A stretch of DNA of 23,198 nt from CAZJCK01 sp964544635 (GTDB taxonomy: Bacteria; Zixibacteria; MSB-5A5; GN15; FEB-12): contig CAZJCK010000056.1 of assembly GCA_964544635.1 (NCBI GenBank), positions 1 to 23,198 of the forward strand. Reading direction: 5' to 3'. The notes under the pieces are model-generated. The model worked only from the letters and a program-made list of their open reading frames with translations, did not search any database and was not told the DNA's origin. The stretch's first letter is position 1. The number at the start of each line of letters is the position of its first letter. Position numbers and translations under genes: made by a program. Below, piece after piece: positions 13,490 through 20,131 of this stretch.

Positions 13490-14707
13490 ATGGAAGATCA
13501 GGACAAGCGGGGATTCAATTCAAAGGCGGTGCACGCGGGGTATCATGCCGATTCGGGGCCGGTCAATCCGCCGATTGAAGAGTCATCGACCTACGCCTTC
13601 TCGACCTGCCGCGACGGCGCCAACCGTTTCGCCGGTAAAGAGAAGGACGGCATCTACGCGCGCCTGGCCAGTCCGACGGTACGGGCGCTGGAGGGCAAGC
13701 TGGCGGCGCTGGAGCACGGTTTTGGCGGGATTGCCACAGCCTCGGGGATGGCCGCAGTATCATCGGTTTACTTTCACTTCTTAGACAAGGGGGCGCATGC
13801 GGTGGCGACGGCGTCGATGTATGGACCGTCGCGGACAATTCTCGAGCACGATTCGTTTTTTGCCAAGTGGGGAGTGGAAGCGACCTTCCTGGATACGTCG
13901 GATGTCGAGGCCGTACGGGCCGCCATCAAACCGAACACGAAACTGATCTACCTGGAGTCGCCGGCCAATCCGACGCTGTCGATTACCGACATTGCGGCGG
14001 TGGCGGATATTGCCCATGAGCAGGGCATTCCGGTGGTCGTGGACAACACGTTCTGTTCGCCGTATCTCCAGACGCCGCTGGATCTCGGTGCGGATGCGGT
14101 GCTGCACTCGATGACGAAGTCGATTGGCGGTCATGCCAATGCCGTCGGCGGTATGATCGTAACCAAAACTGAGGACGTGTATCATCCGCTACGCAACATC
14201 GTGATCAATCTGGGTGGCGTGTTGTCACCACACACGGCATCGCTCTTCTTCAATGGTGTGAAGACACTGGGGTTGCGGATGGACAAGATGCAGGAGAACG
14301 CCATTCGTCTGGCCGACTATCTTGCCGGGCATGAAAAGATCGAATGGTTGATTTATCCGGGGCATGAGTCGCACCCGATGCATCGCCTGGTCGGACCGGG
14401 CCGCCAGATGAAGGGGCCGGGCGCGATGATGTCGTTCGGCGTCAAGGGTGGCCTCGAGGCGGCCGAGATGCTTTTGAACAGCACGAAGTTGATCACGCTG
14501 GCGGTGTCGCTGGGTGGTGTCGAATCGTTGATGGAATCGCCGGCGCTGATGACGCATGCCGGGGTGCCAAAGCACGAACGCGAGGCGGCCGGAATCAGCG
14601 ACGAGTTGGTGCGCCTCTCGGTCGGGGTTGAGAATATAGACGACTTGATTGCCGATCTCGATTTGGCGCTGGCCAAGGTGCCGGTGGCGCAGGAGGCGGG
14701 GGTGTAG
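13490..14707 (+). CDS. Cys/Met-metabolism PLP-dependent lyase or sulfhydrylase
   Basis: 405-residue cytoplasmic enzyme of the trans-sulfuration family (cystathionine gamma-synthase/lyase, O-acetylhomoserine sulfhydrylase, methionine gamma-lyase). Markers: ESSTYAF near the N-terminus, YARLASPTVRALEGKLAALE, the glycine-rich SGMAAVSS, YLESPANPTL, VVDNTFCSPYLQTPLDLGAD, and the PLP-binding lysine in HSMTKSIGGH (Lys210), later SLGGVESLMESPALMTHA and RLSVGVENIDDLI. The active-site Tyr is kept (MYGPSRT), but the Cys that follows it in true methionine gamma-lyases is a Pro, so the exact reaction is open. AAGGAG is 9 bases before the ATG. It appears to be a single-gene unit ending at a good terminator; no other sulfur genes are nearby. 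Confidence 0.88.
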   Translation: MEDQDKRGFNSKAVHAGYHADSGPVNPPIEESSTYAFSTCRDGANRFAGKEKDGIYARLASPTVRALEGKLAALEHGFGGIATASGMAAVSSVYFHFLDKGAHAVATASMYGPSRTILEHDSFFAKWGVEATFLDTSDVEAVRAAIKPNTKLIYLESPANPTLSITDIAAVADIAHEQGIPVVVDNTFCSPYLQTPLDLGADAVLHSMTKSIGGHANAVGGMIVTKTEDVYHPLRNIVINLGGVLSPHTASLFFNGVKTLGLRMDKMQENAIRLADYLAGHEKIEWLIYPGHESHPMHRLVGPGRQMKGPGAMMSFGVKGGLEAAEMLLNSTKLITLAVSLGGVESLMESPALMTHAGVPKHEREAAGISDELVRLSVGVENIDDLIADLDLALAKVPVAQEAGV

Positions 14708-14714
14708 GTTGTAT

Positions 14715-14741
14715 CCCCACAGCGCGAAGCGCGTGGTGGGG
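14715..14741. repeat. 27-bp dispersed palindrome, copy B
   Basis: CCCCAC (14715-14720) and GTGGGG (14736-14741) enclose GCGC-GAA-GCGC. It starts 7 bases after the PLP lyase stop codon. No T-run follows directly. Confidence 0.75.
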
Positions 14742-14762
14742 CACCCGTGATGGTTTATGCAG

Positions 14763-14795
14763 GCCGGAATGTCCTGAGGGCTTCCGGCTTTTGTT
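14763..14795 (+). terminator. Intrinsic terminator of the PLP lyase gene
   Basis: GCCGGAA (14763-14769) pairs with TTCCGGC (14782-14788), followed by TTTTGTT. Confidence 0.8.
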
Positions 14796-14852
14796 ATTCA
14801 TCCCCAACTGATCTGCCCCGCGATGTCATAGAAAATCCCCAGGGAACTCCGC

Positions 14853-14871
14853 GTCCCGGCAGAGCCGGGAC
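14853..14871. repeat. Perfect GTCCCGGC hairpin
   Basis: GTCCCGGC-AGA-GCCGGGAC, an 8-bp perfect stem with 3-base loop between two converging genes. Outer CCCCA (about 14837) and TGGGG (about 14880) could extend it. Function unknown. Confidence 0.6.
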
Positions 14872-14909
14872 TTGAGATTTGGGGCTACACATCTTGATTT
14901 CAGTTTACC

Positions 14910-14947
14910 TTAGAAGAAAGCCCCACCGCGCGAAGGGCGCAGTGGGG
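14910..14947 (-). terminator. 27-bp palindrome copy C, likely terminator of the encapsulin operon
   Basis: Plus-strand CCCCAC (14921-14926) and GTGGGG (14942-14947) form copy C of the dispersed palindrome. On the minus strand it lies 23 bases after the encapsulin stop and is followed by CTTTCTTCT, so it can act as an intrinsic terminator for that operon. Confidence 0.55.
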
Positions 14948-14970
14948 TAGCAGATCGATCATCGGGCTGG

Positions 14971-15780
14971 TCAACCGGATTGCTTCCACTCAATCGACAT
15001 CACGGCATTGCCGTCAAGGACTCGGAAGGTGAACGATTCGGTCAGAAAAAGGCTCACCTTTTTAGCACCAGCGGTATTAAAGCCGATCGACAAGTCGGTG
15101 CCGACGCTTAGTTTCATGTCGCCGCCGCGTATTGAAACCAGTACAGTGTCCTCCAGGAACGGATTGAGTATGATTTCGTCGCCGAGCAATTGCTCGAGAT
15201 GACGGGTCAGGGGGTAACCGTGGTTCTGCGAGGATATGTTGCGCCACAGTTCCGGGCCGCAAATGAGACGGTACGGTCCCTCTACCCCGGCCCGCGCCAT
15301 CCGGGTGATACCGGTAGACACGGCGGTCAGAATGTTTCGCGGTTCGCCGGAGAAGGTTAACGGTTCGTGTTCACTGCCGGCCTTGAGGCCCTCGATGCCG
15401 GCCGTGTCCAGGCCGTTGTAGATCGCCTGTTCTTCGAAGCGGGCCAGTTTACGGCAGGCTTCTTCGAGTGGTTCCAGGTCGATATCTTCGGCGCCGCGGA
15501 CGGCGTTGTCGAGTTCCCAAACGTCGAGGTCGAACAGGACGCGCGACTCGACGAGCGGCTGGATAGTACGGATGCCGTACTCCGGCTCGATGTCTTCCTT
15601 GCGCTTGATGGCTTCAAGCCGTCCGTGCGGTACAGCCGAGTACTCCCAGCCGTGGGGACCGTCGAAATCCACGACTCTGCGTGCCGACAAGTTGGCGGTG
15701 AGCACCTGGCGCGCGGTTTCGTCGATCTCCTCCCAGGCAGCGTCGGATACCGGTGCGAGTCTTCTTTTCAATATATCCAT
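14971..15780 (-). CDS. Family 1 encapsulin shell protein
   Basis: 269-residue HK97-fold shell protein of an encapsulin nanocompartment. It aligns along its whole length with the T. maritima encapsulin: MDILKRRLAPVSDAAWEEID ([20 protein letters not shown] there), VDFDGPHGWEYSAVPHG, FDLDVWELDNAVRG, FEEQAIYNGLDTAGIEGL, GVEGPYRLICGPELW, VSIRGGDMKLSVGTDLSIGF and LFLTESFTFRV. I chose the ATG at 15780 because it matches the family N-terminus; an ATG three codons earlier (15789) lies only two bases from the AGGAGG. It lies 48 bp downstream of the encapsulated ferritin gene, so shell and cargo are made from one message. Family 1 shells self-assemble and package cargo through a C-terminal peptide tag. 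Confidence 0.95.
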   Translation of the reverse strand: MDILKRRLAPVSDAAWEEIDETARQVLTANLSARRVVDFDGPHGWEYSAVPHGRLEAIKRKEDIEPEYGIRTIQPLVESRVLFDLDVWELDNAVRGAEDIDLEPLEEACRKLARFEEQAIYNGLDTAGIEGLKAGSEHEPLTFSGEPRNILTAVSTGITRMARAGVEGPYRLICGPELWRNISSQNHGYPLTRHLEQLLGDEIILNPFLEDTVLVSIRGGDMKLSVGTDLSIGFNTAGAKKVSLFLTESFTFRVLDGNAVMSIEWKQSG

Positions 15781-15828
15781 TCTATGCATTTCCTCCTCAG
15801 TTCGTTGTCTTGTTGATTCCGTCGGGCA

Positions 15829-16185
15829 CTACTTGAGGCTGCCGATACCGAGGTTCGGTTCGGATGTGTCTGCCTCTTCGCCGTTGTCACCCTCTTCCGC
15901 CTCTTCGAGCCTGGTGATGTCGCCCTCGGTGAAGAGATAGGTTTTGAGTTCGTCGTTCCAGCCCGACTGGTTACGTCGCAGCCACTCGATCATCATGCAG
16001 GCGTGCTCCATCTCTTCGTCGCGGTTATGCGCGAGGATAGACTTGAGCTGTTCGTCGCCGGCAGCATCGATACGCTGCTGGTACCAGTCGACAGCCTCTA
16101 TCTCTTCTTTGAGTGAATTCAGGGCGCGGACATAGTCGCGGGTCTGTGACGTAAGTTCAGATGGCGGTTCGTGATAGTTGGTCAT
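15829..16185 (-). CDS. Encapsulated ferritin-like protein (EncFtn), cargo of the encapsulin
   Basis: 118-residue ferroxidase that oxidises Fe2+ for mineral storage inside the encapsulin. It closely matches the R. rubrum EncFtn: LKEEIEAVDWYQQRID, ILAHNRDEEMEHACMMIEWLRRN, LKTYLFTEGDIT. The ferroxidase ligands Glu32, Glu62 and His65 of R. rubrum correspond to Glu28, Glu58 and His61; Glu27, Glu30, Trp34 and Tyr35 are also kept. After an acidic linker (residues about 95-108) the protein ends in LGIGSLK, the known encapsulin targeting peptide, here at the very C-terminus. GGGAG lies about 8 bases before the ATG. It is second in a three-gene minus-strand group after a GlsB-type gene and before the shell gene. 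Confidence 0.96.
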   Translation of the reverse strand: MTNYHEPPSELTSQTRDYVRALNSLKEEIEAVDWYQQRIDAAGDEQLKSILAHNRDEEMEHACMMIEWLRRNQSGWNDELKTYLFTEGDITRLEEAEEGDNGEEADTSEPNLGIGSLK

Positions 16186-16242
16186 ACATGCTTCTCCCGT
16201 TTATTCTTGAATTGAGCGTACAGTGTTTGAGATCGGCGGGGA

Positions 16243-16491
16243 TCATGCGGCCGGTCTTCGCAGGAGGCCGACCAGTCCTAACAGGACGACTGCTCCGACG
16301 ACGGCAGAAACGAGTTCACCGAGCAGACTTGCGGTTTTGATATCGAGCAGGCCAAACAGCAGGCCGCCTATGAAAGCGCCGATGATACCGACCACGAGAT
16401 TGCCCAGCAGGCCGAAACCGTGGCCTTTCATCAGCTTGCCGGCGATCCAGCCAGCCAGCAGGCCTATCAACAGGAACAGGATCAGGTTCAT
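16243..16491 (-). CDS. GlsB/YeaQ/YmgE family stress membrane protein
   Basis: 82-residue hydrophobic protein with three membrane helices and the family pattern GLLAGWIAGKLMKGHGFGLLGNLVVGIIGAFIGG. Members are called transglycosylase-associated proteins and are often raised in stress, but no biochemical role is settled. AAAGGAG lies 7 bases before the ATG. It ends 57 bp before the encapsulated ferritin gene on the same strand, so it may be co-transcribed with the encapsulin pair; this link could equally be chance. Length is normal. Confidence 0.9.
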   Translation of the reverse strand: MNLILFLLIGLLAGWIAGKLMKGHGFGLLGNLVVGIIGAFIGGLLFGLLDIKTASLLGELVSAVVGAVVLLGLVGLLRRPAA

Positions 16492-16550
16492 TTTCTATCT
16501 CCTTTCGCCCGACGGGTATGGACTATGGTTGCAGTGACACCGATGCATGG

Positions 16551-17102
16551 TTATAAGCCAAAGAGCAGACCAATTGTTATCGAGTAAAAGTCGGCGTCGA
16601 CGTCGTTTCTGACGGCGTCGGGCAACTCTTCGAGATCGTAGTCAAGGAAGACATACCGGATGTCGCCGGTCAATTTGATGTTCGGGCTGGCGGGCAGTTC
16701 AGCCCCGACTGCGAGGTGCCAGCCGAATTCGTTGGCGGTTTCGTCGCCAAAGCCAAGATCGTCTTCAAAGTCATACGTGGTGTTGTACCAGCCGGCGCCG
16801 AGACCGCCGTAGACTACAGGCAAGGGATAGAACAATCCGGTAACGGTTACGGGCCAGCTTCGCACCGTGATGGTATCATTGAAGTAGTCCTGTTGTCGGT
16901 AGGCGATGGCGCCTTCGGCGCCCAGCAGCGGCATCAGTTTTACTCGCACCGTGGCGCCGACAAGATAGTTGGCCTCCTCGGCATCCTGCGCTTTCTGTAT
17001 CCCAAGGTGTGGTCCGATGTAAGTCTCGATCTGCGCCATGCCGGCAGCGGGAACGAGTATCAAGCCTGCAAGCAGCAGGCAGCCCAGGTATCGCACTATC
17101 AT
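16551..17102 (-). CDS. Outer-membrane beta-barrel protein (OmpW/opacity-like size class)
   Basis: 183 residues with signal peptide (YLGCLLLAGLILVPAAGMAQ) and about eight amphipathic strands: IETYIGPHLGIQK, NYLVGATVRVKL, GAEGAIAYRQQDY, VVYGGLGAGWYNTTYDF, EFGWHLAVGAELP, IKLTGDIRYVFLDYD, FYSITIGLLFGL. This is the pattern of small eight-stranded barrels. The start is ATG 17102, where AAGGAG lies 8 bases upstream and the signal peptide begins; a longer frame to 17216 has no such support. Function is unknown; such barrels are adhesins, small-molecule channels or structural proteins. It is divergent from the S9 peptidase gene, and its stop lies just upstream of the GlsB gene. Confidence 0.8.
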   Translation of the reverse strand: MIVRYLGCLLLAGLILVPAAGMAQIETYIGPHLGIQKAQDAEEANYLVGATVRVKLMPLLGAEGAIAYRQQDYFNDTITVRSWPVTVTGLFYPLPVVYGGLGAGWYNTTYDFEDDLGFGDETANEFGWHLAVGAELPASPNIKLTGDIRYVFLDYDLEELPDAVRNDVDADFYSITIGLLFGL

Positions 17103-17155
17103 GTAGACGGCTCCTTTATCCGTGATTGACAAAGCTCCTGATCGTGCTCGCACGC

Positions 17156-17170
17156 CATCACATTGTGATG
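17156..17170. promoter_or_regulatory. Candidate operator palindrome
   Basis: CATCACA-T-TGTGATG, perfect over 15 bp, located 54 bp upstream of the barrel gene start. The half-site order is reversed relative to a CRP site. No regulator can be named. Confidence 0.35.
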
Positions 17171-17362
17171 CGGCGCGACAAGACCACGTCTCTACCTGGA
17201 GTGCAGCAACCTTCATGCCGCCGTTGTCGATCGGCGTTAAGATGTGTCATAGCAAGGAATTGAATTGACCCCCGGGGGTGCGCGCAGGCTCGCGTACTCG
17301 TGTGCGTGTCGATAAAGTACACGCCCTGTGAAGCATGCGTTGGGCTGTGAAGAATCCGCCGC

Positions 17363-17391
17363 TTGCTCGCGAACAAGTACGTGGCTATCAT
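17363..17391 (+). promoter_or_regulatory. Candidate promoter of the S9 peptidase gene
   Basis: TTGCTC (17363-17368), 17-bp spacer, TATCAT (17386-17391), 46 bp before the start codon. Confidence 0.45.
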
Positions 17392-17437
17392 TGGCATCTA
17401 AGGCAATCACTCGTTAAATGTGAAGGAGAGCTTCGGC

Positions 17438-19927
17438 ATGACAAAACAATGGACAACACTGGCACTGTTCGCGATGGCACTGGGCATTACGCTATCGGGC
17501 ATTGCGTTCGCACAGCAGGGGGATGTTGAGCAGGTTTACATGCGTCCGCCGGAGGAGATTGCGGCGGTGGTCGACGCACCGTTTACGCCGTCGCTCACGG
17601 TCAGCCCGGACCATGAGCATGTTCTCATCCTGACACGTCCCGGCCTGCCCGGGATCGATGAGGTCTCACAACCGGAGCTGCGGCTGGCCGGGTTACGGAT
17701 CAATCCGCGCAACAACGGGCCAAGCCGTTCATGGTATTTCAACGAGGTGAAGGTGCGCGACCTCAAGGGGGGCGAGCCGAAAACAGTCGGCGGTCTGCCT
17801 GAGGAAGCGCGCTTTAATACCGTTAAGTGGTCGCCCAACGGAAAGTATGCGGCGATGATGATGACGTTTGACGATCGGCTCGAACTGTGGCTGTTGGATG
17901 TCGACAAGGCACAGGCGCGACGGCTGATGGCCGAGCCGCTGAATGATACCTATGCCAATACTTTCGAGTGGGTATCGGACGACAAAACAATCCTGGCGGT
18001 GACAGTGCCGTCCGATCGCGGCATGGCGCCGCAGGAGGCGCGGGTGCCGAAGGGGCCGGTAATTCAGCAAAACCTTGGTCGCGTGGCACCGGCGCGGACG
18101 TACCAGGACTTGCTCGAAAATGAGTACGACGAGCAGGCGTTTACGTATTATGCGACCAGCCAGCTGGTGAAAGTCGACCTCGATGGGAGGGTGACGAAAC
18201 TTGGCACTCCGCGATTAATTGATCGATTCGATCCGTCGCCGGACGGTAAGTACGTACTGGTGATCACGACCGAGAAGCCGTTCAGCTACACGGTGCCGGC
18301 GTCGCGTTTCCCGGAAACGATCGCAGTTTGGGATATGGTCGGCGCCAGGGTGCATACGTTGGCGGAATTGCCGCTGGCCGATGACATTCCGGTGGCGTAT
18401 GGTTCGGTGCGGACGGGGCCGCGCAGCGTGACCTGGCGGGCCGACAGCGACGCGACGCTGGTCTGGGCGGAAGCGCTCGACGGTGGTGATGCCGGGGTCG
18501 AGTCGGAGCTGCGCGACCAGCTGCTCATGCTCGACGCACCGTTTACCTCTCCCCCGGTCCCGCTGGCGGCGCTCGATGTGCGCTTCAGCAGCGTGTATTG
18601 GCACGACGATGACCTGGCGATTGCGTACGGCTGGTGGTGGCCAACGCGGATGGTGCGGAGCTGGCTGGTCCAGCCGGGTGATCCGGATGCAAAGCCGCCG
18701 GTACTGCTCGAATACTCCTGGGAGGATCGCTACAATGCGCCGGGATCACCGATGACGCAATTGACCGATCGAGGGACTTCCGTTCTTATCACCGCCGATG
18801 ATGGTCGTACGCTGTTCTTGTCGGGAGATGGCGCCAGTCCGGAAGGCGACCGTCCGTTTGTCGACGAATTTGATATCGCTACCAAAGAAACGAACCGTCT
18901 GTTCCGCTCCGAAGCACCGAATTATGAGCAGCCGGTGACGATGATCGATCCGGAAGATCGGTTGTTGATGACGCGGCGTGAATCGAAGGAGATTCAGCCG
19001 AATTACTGGCTGCGTGATCTCGATGATGACAAGATGACACAGGTGACCGATTTCCCGCATCCGAACCCGCAGTTTGCCAACGTGCAAAAGGAACTGATCA
19101 AATATACCCGCGAGGATGGTGTCGAGCTGTCGGGGACGCTGTACCTGCCGAAGGGGTATGACGCCGGGAGTGATGGCCCGCTGCCGATGCTGATGTGGGC
19201 GTATCCGCAGGAGTTCAAGAGCGCCGACGCGGCCGGACAGGTGACCGATTCGCCGCATCGTTTTGTTCGGGTGACCTACTGGTCGCCGATGCTCTGGCTG
19301 GCGCGCGGCTATGCCGTGCTGGATGATCCGGCGATGCCGATTGTCGGTGAAGGGGACGAGGAACCGAACGATACGTTCGTGGAGCAGTTGGTTGCGAGCG
19401 CGAAGGCGGCAATCGATGAAGTGGTGCGCCGTGGCGTGGCTGATCCGGAGAGGATCTGCGTTGGCGGCCATTCGTACGGTGCCTTCATGACGGCCAACCT
19501 GCTGGCGCACTCGGATCTGTATCGGGCCGGCATTGCTCGGAGTGGCGCGTATAACCGTACCCTGACACCGTTTGGTTTCCAGTCGGAGGAACGGACCCTT
19601 TGGGAAGCGCCGGAGGTGTACTTTGCGATGTCACCGTTCATGCATGCTGATAAGCTCGATGAACCGATTCTGCTGATTCATGGCCAGGCCGACAATAACT
19701 CCGGCACCTATCCGTTGCAGAGCGAGCGGTTCTATGGGGCATTGAAGGGATTGGGCGCGACAGCGCGCTTGTGTATGTTGCCGCATGAGTCGCATGGGTA
19801 CCGGGCGCGGGAATCGATCCTGCACATGTTGTGGGAGATGTCGGAGTGGATGGATCGGTATGTGAAGAATGCCGAACCGCGCGAAACGATAAAGGTGGAT
19901 AAGGACGAGTCGCCGAGCGAGGGATGA
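17438..19927 (+). CDS. Secreted S9 family prolyl oligopeptidase-type peptidase (S9D-like)
   Basis: 829 residues. It has a signal peptide (LALFAMALGITLSGIAFAQ), so it acts in the periplasm or outside. The first 500-odd residues form a beta-propeller-like region (repeated WSPNGKY/SPDGKYVLV segments). The C-terminal alpha/beta hydrolase has a complete triad: Ser679 in GGHSYGAFM, Asp752 in HGQADNNSG, His786 in PHESHGY. The GGHSYGAF, SGAYNRTLTPFGFQ and EAPEVYFAMSPF segments match the glutamyl endopeptidase-like S9D group, known from plant chloroplasts and bacteria, rather than dipeptidyl peptidase IV. The exact cleavage preference is inference. I chose ATG 17438 because AAGGAG is 9 bases upstream; the GTG at 17420 sits upstream of that site. 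It is a single-gene unit with its own promoter and terminator. Confidence 0.9.
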   Translation: MTKQWTTLALFAMALGITLSGIAFAQQGDVEQVYMRPPEEIAAVVDAPFTPSLTVSPDHEHVLILTRPGLPGIDEVSQPELRLAGLRINPRNNGPSRSWYFNEVKVRDLKGGEPKTVGGLPEEARFNTVKWSPNGKYAAMMMTFDDRLELWLLDVDKAQARRLMAEPLNDTYANTFEWVSDDKTILAVTVPSDRGMAPQEARVPKGPVIQQNLGRVAPARTYQDLLENEYDEQAFTYYATSQLVKVDLDGRVTKLGTPRLIDRFDPSPDGKYVLVITTEKPFSYTVPASRFPETIAVWDMVGARVHTLAELPLADDIPVAYGSVRTGPRSVTWRADSDATLVWAEALDGGDAGVESELRDQLLMLDAPFTSPPVPLAALDVRFSSVYWHDDDLAIAYGWWWPTRMVRSWLVQPGDPDAKPPVLLEYSWEDRYNAPGSPMTQLTDRGTSVLITADDGRTLFLSGDGASPEGDRPFVDEFDIATKETNRLFRSEAPNYEQPVTMIDPEDRLLMTRRESKEIQPNYWLRDLDDDKMTQVTDFPHPNPQFANVQKELIKYTREDGVELSGTLYLPKGYDAGSDGPLPMLMWAYPQEFKSADAAGQVTDSPHRFVRVTYWSPMLWLARGYAVLDDPAMPIVGEGDEEPNDTFVEQLVASAKAAIDEVVRRGVADPERICVGGHSYGAFMTANLLAHSDLYRAGIARSGAYNRTLTPFGFQSEERTLWEAPEVYFAMSPFMHADKLDEPILLIHGQADNNSGTYPLQSERFYGALKGLGATARLCMLPHESHGYRARESILHMLWEMSEWMDRYVKNAEPRETIKVDKDESPSEG

Positions 19928-19938
19928 TGTGCGACGAC

Positions 19939-19965
19939 GGGCAGGCGAGGACGTCTGCCGCGCAC
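19939..19965. repeat. 27-bp GGGCAG-type dispersed palindrome, copy 2
   Basis: GGGCAG..CGAGGA..CTGCC followed by GCGCAC, matching 11290-11316 with two differences. It lies 11 bases after the S9 peptidase stop, directly before the terminator. Confidence 0.75.
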
Positions 19966-19975
19966 GTGAGTATGG

Positions 19976-20008
19976 ACGGGACGGCTTTCGGGCCGTCCCG
20001 TTTTCTCT
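19976..20008 (+). terminator. Strong intrinsic terminator of the S9 peptidase gene
   Basis: ACGGGACGGC (19976-19985) pairs perfectly with GCCGTCCCGT (19992-20001) around TTTCGG, followed by TTTCTCTT. Confidence 0.9.
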
Positions 20009-20131
20009 TGGGCGCAACAAAGAACACAGATTTATCGACATACACACCTCCGGGGATGCGCGGCCGGCGCTCCATCGCCAGGATGCACAGCTATACGGGG
20101 AGTCGTTGCGGTTGAGTGCCAGGTCGCGGCG

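Larger units (their letters stand above)
17103..17437. other. Divergent intergenic region
   Basis: This 335-bp region separates the barrel gene (minus) and the S9 peptidase gene (plus). It holds a 15-bp perfect palindrome (17156-17170), a CCCCCGGGGG palindrome near 17271-17280 and a good plus-strand promoter (17363-17391). I see no gene. Confidence 0.6.

Noticed and set aside
13490..14707. Naming the PLP enzyme methionine gamma-lyase (megL)
   Set aside because: The characteristic Cys after the active-site Tyr is absent and no neighbouring sulfur genes help, so only the family is given.
18746..19510. 254-codon minus-strand frame within the S9 peptidase
   Set aside because: Arg/His-rich shadow; the plus-strand frame has a full catalytic triad.
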